Positions 8,365-9,865 of a DNA stretch of 9,865 bases are shown in pieces. The stretch comes from Zymomonas sp. (GTDB lineage Bacteria; Pseudomonadota; Alphaproteobacteria; Sphingomonadales; Sphingomonadaceae). Within the stretch, counting starts at the first letter, position 1; the number at the start of each line of letters is the position of its first letter. The position numbers were made by a program, and so were the translations under genes. The stretch spans positions 1-9,865 of the forward strand of contig JAIYAJ010000170.1 of the NCBI GenBank assembly GCA_027489105.1, given 5' to 3'. The notes beneath the pieces are model-generated. The model did no database searches. It had not been told where the DNA came from and was given only the letters and a program-made list of their open reading frames with translations.

Positions 8365-9782
8365 CAGGCCGCACACTCCCGCGCGACGCTGACGTCGTCA
8401 AAGGGCAGTACGCGGTCGCCGACGATCTGGCCCTGCTCATGCCCCTTGCCCGCGATCAGGACGATGTCGCCGGCCGCGGTGCGGGCAATGGCTTCGGCAA
8501 TGGCTTCGCGCCGTCCGCCGATCTCGATCGCGCCGGGCGCGCCCGCCATGACGTCGCGGCGAATGGCAGCCGGGTCCTCGGAACGGGGGTTGTCGTCGGT
8601 GACGATGGCGAGATCGGAAAGCCGTGCGGCTATCTCGCCCATCAGCGGGCGCTTGCCGGTGTCGCGGTCGCCGCCGGCGCCGAAGACGGTGATCAGGCGG
8701 CCCGCCGTGTGCGGACGCAATGCGGCGATGGCCGCCTCCAGGCCGTCGGGCGTATGAGCATAGTCGACATAGATCGGGGCACCGCTCTTCGACAGCGCCG
8801 CCCGTTCGAGGCGACCGCGGACGGGAGCAACGCGCTGCAGATCGCTCAGCGTCCGGTCTATGTCACCCCCCGTGGCGATCACCAGTCCGGTGGCGACGAG
8901 CGCGTTGGCCGCCTGATAGGCGCCGATCAATGGCAGCTTCACGTCGCGGGTCTTGCCGTCGATCTCGAGCTTCAGAGTCTGGCCGAGCGCGGTCGGCGTC
9001 CGGTCGAGCAGCCGGATCGTCTCGCCACTGCTGCCCACCGTTATTGCGCGGACGCCACGCGCCTTCACGGCGTCGATCACGCCGCCCGAATAGGCGTCGT
9101 CGGCCCAGATCACCGCTGCGCCGTCCGCATCGACGACCTCGTCGAACAGACGAAGCTTCGCCGCGAAATAGGCTTCCATCGTCCCATGATAATCGAGATG
9201 GTCGCGGCTCAGATTGGTGAAGGCGACCGCGCGGACCGGCAGCCCCTCGGTGCGATATTGCGACAGGCCGTGGCTCGACGCTTCGAACGCCGCATGGGTC
9301 ACGCCTTCCTTGCGAAGGCCGGCCATGTTCGAAAGGAAGGTGACGATATCGGGGGTGGTAAGCCCGGTCGACACCTGATCGTCGGCGGTGGTGACGCCGA
9401 GGGTGCCGATCGATGCCGCGTGAAATCCCGCCATCCGCCACAGCTGTCGGGTGAGTTCGACGGTCGATGTCTTGCCGTTCGTGCCCGTCACCGCGACCGT
9501 CGTGTCGGGGAAGGGCGCGAAGAAGCGGGCCGCCAGCCGGGCGAACAGCCGCCGGGGCTCTTCGTCGACGATATGCGTGGCGCCCTCGACCGTGACGCCC
9601 GGCGCGGAGACGATCGCGACCGCGCCGGCCTCCACCGCCTGCGCGATGTAATCCTCGCCATTGAAGCGGCTTCCGCGAAAGGCGCCGAACACGGTGCCGG
9701 GCGCCACCTTGCGATGATCGATCGCGAAGCCGGTGATGCGCTCGTCGCTCGCGGCGCCGGGGATCAGGTCAGTCAATCGCAT
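8364..9782 (-). CDS. murE: UDP-N-acetylmuramoyl-L-alanyl-D-glutamate--2,6-diaminopimelate ligase MurE
   Basis: This cytoplasmic ATP-dependent ligase adds the third stem-peptide residue. The 472-residue product has P-loop GTNGKTST (100-107), TTPD (142-145), EASSHGL (167-173) and TNLSRDHLDYHG (189-200). Next come likely carbamylated K209 in AAKLRLF, GAYQAANAL (287-295), RGRLE (322-326), DYAHTPDGLEA (340-350), GAGGDRDTGKRP (368-379) and DNPR (397-400). GKGHE (445-449) ends the set. DNPR is the known signature for meso-diaminopimelate rather than lysine, as expected in a Gram-negative. The start chosen is ATG 9782 (MRLTDLIPG), which fits typical MurE N-termini and lies 12 bases after a perfect AAGGAGG. 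An in-frame ATG at 9794 directly abuts that site and is unlikely to be used. The gene overlaps the upstream ftsI end by 14 bases, and its stop shares one base with murF. Confidence 0.96.
   Translation of the reverse strand: MRLTDLIPGAASDERITGFAIDHRKVAPGTVFGAFRGSRFNGEDYIAQAVEAGAVAIVSAPGVTVEGATHIVDEEPRRLFARLAARFFAPFPDTTVAVTGTNGKTSTVELTRQLWRMAGFHAASIGTLGVTTADDQVSTGLTTPDIVTFLSNMAGLRKEGVTHAAFEASSHGLSQYRTEGLPVRAVAFTNLSRDHLDYHGTMEAYFAAKLRLFDEVVDADGAAVIWADDAYSGGVIDAVKARGVRAITVGSSGETIRLLDRTPTALGQTLKLEIDGKTRDVKLPLIGAYQAANALVATGLVIATGGDIDRTLSDLQRVAPVRGRLERAALSKSGAPIYVDYAHTPDGLEAAIAALRPHTAGRLITVFGAGGDRDTGKRPLMGEIAARLSDLAIVTDDNPRSEDPAAIRRDVMAGAPGAIEIGGRREAIAEAIARTAAGDIVLIAGKGHEQGQIVGDRVLPFDDVSVARECAA
8376..8380 (-). 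promoter_or_regulatory. Ribosome binding site deciding the murF start
   Basis: The minus strand reads GGGAG here, within the 3' end of murE. It is eleven bases before the murF ATG at 8364 but shares a base with the in-frame GTG at 8376, so it can serve only the ATG. The spacing is longer than ideal, and TGATG coupling with murE probably also contributes. Confidence 0.5.
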
Positions 9783-9865
9783 GGACGCCCGCATCCTCCT
9801 TCTCGGGTTTGTAGACGAACGGCATCAGGTCGGAGACGTCGATGTCCTTGCTCGGGTCGGGAATC
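9769..9865 (-). CDS. ftsI: C-terminal end of an upstream gene, probably FtsI (penicillin-binding protein 3)
   Basis: Only the last 31 codons are in the window, reading IPDPSKDIDVSD, then LMPFVYKPEKEDAGVHAID, then TGA at 9771-9769. No catalytic motif is visible. The call rests on position: in alphaproteobacterial dcw clusters the gene directly upstream of murE is ftsI, the septal transpeptidase that pairs with FtsW. The open frame reaches the window edge and overlaps murE by 14 bases, as expected of an operon neighbour. The tail is polar and charged, consistent with a periplasmic C-terminus following a transpeptidase domain. The existence of a coding end here is fairly sure from the overlap and codon usage; the FtsI identity is inferred from synteny. 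Confidence 0.75.
   Translation of the reverse strand, partial: IPDPSKDIDVSDLMPFVYKPEKEDAGVHAID
9795..9801 (-). promoter_or_regulatory. Ribosome binding site of murE
   Basis: The minus strand reads AAGGAGG, a full match to the anti-Shine-Dalgarno core, inside the ftsI coding end, where it encodes part of the Lys-Glu-Asp stretch of that protein. It touches the ATG at 9794 with no spacer and is 12 bases from the ATG at 9782, which favours the second ATG as the murE start. Confidence 0.6.

Larger units (their letters stand above)
1..9865 (-). other. Part of a single dcw (division and cell wall) operon
   Basis: All ten coding regions share one strand and overlap their neighbours, so the window has no intergenic base. 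Overlaps in transcription order are: ftsI/murE 14, murE/murF 1, murF/mraY 13, mraY/murD 4, murD/ftsW 4, ftsW/murG 4, murG/murC 4, murC/66-residue ORF 4, ORF/murB 4. I saw no internal stem-loop followed by a T-run, so one polycistronic message with coupled translation is the simplest reading. Start sites with weak ribosome binding sequences (murD, murB) both use GTG in a GTGA overlap, which suggests they rely on termination-reinitiation. Single transcription is inferred from layout alone. Confidence 0.85.

Noticed and set aside
7624..8757. A 377-codon plus-strand frame antisense to murF and the end of murE
   Set aside because: It has no domain, spans two opposite-strand genes, and changes character from acidic to Ser/Arg/Pro-rich where it crosses from one to the other. 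It is a GC-bias artefact.
1..9865. Search by eye for CRISPR arrays, tRNA or rRNA genes, insertion sequences, attachment sites, long repeats and terminators
   Set aside because: Nothing was seen. All bases are accounted for by overlapping coding regions, and composition is uniform from end to end, with no sign of transfer.

Overview
The window is a segment of a division and cell wall (dcw) cluster from a GC-rich Gram-negative alphaproteobacterium, most likely a sphingomonad (Sphingomonas, Rhizorhabdus or a relative). This placement rests on three things: gene order, strong third-position GC bias, and the character of the proteins. MurF has a [10 protein letters not shown]-loop, MurB has an IPGTVGGFVRMN segment, and MurE has the DNPR motif of meso-diaminopimelate-adding enzymes. 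The genus is an inference; nothing in the window names it.

All genes lie on the minus strand, so transcription runs from position 9865 towards 1. In that order they are: the last 31 codons of a gene read as ftsI, murE, murF, mraY, murD, ftsW, murG, murC, an unnamed 66-residue ORF, and murB, which runs off the left edge. Every junction overlaps by 1 to 14 bases. Four are ATGA, two are GTGA, one is TGATG, and two are longer (14 and 13 bases). There is no intergenic DNA, and I saw no internal promoter, terminator, RNA gene, repeat or mobile element. The window reads as the middle of one transcript with stop-start translational coupling throughout. Its promoter would lie upstream, beyond position 9865. 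The usual downstream partners (ddl, ftsQ, ftsA, ftsZ) would lie beyond position 1.

Together the genes make lipid II and begin polymerising it. MurB reduces enolpyruvyl-UDP-GlcNAc to UDP-MurNAc. MurC, MurD, MurE and MurF add L-Ala, D-Glu, meso-DAP and D-Ala-D-Ala. MraY moves the product onto undecaprenyl phosphate and MurG adds GlcNAc. FtsW with FtsI then polymerises and crosslinks septal peptidoglycan.

The one element outside this textbook set is the 66-residue ORF between murC and murB (831 to 631). It has a strong Shine-Dalgarno sequence and 4-base overlaps on both sides. It is predicted to form an alanine-, methionine- and tryptophan-rich helical hairpin, and I cannot assign it to a family. 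I found no undescribed multi-gene system here; this small protein is the best candidate for something new.
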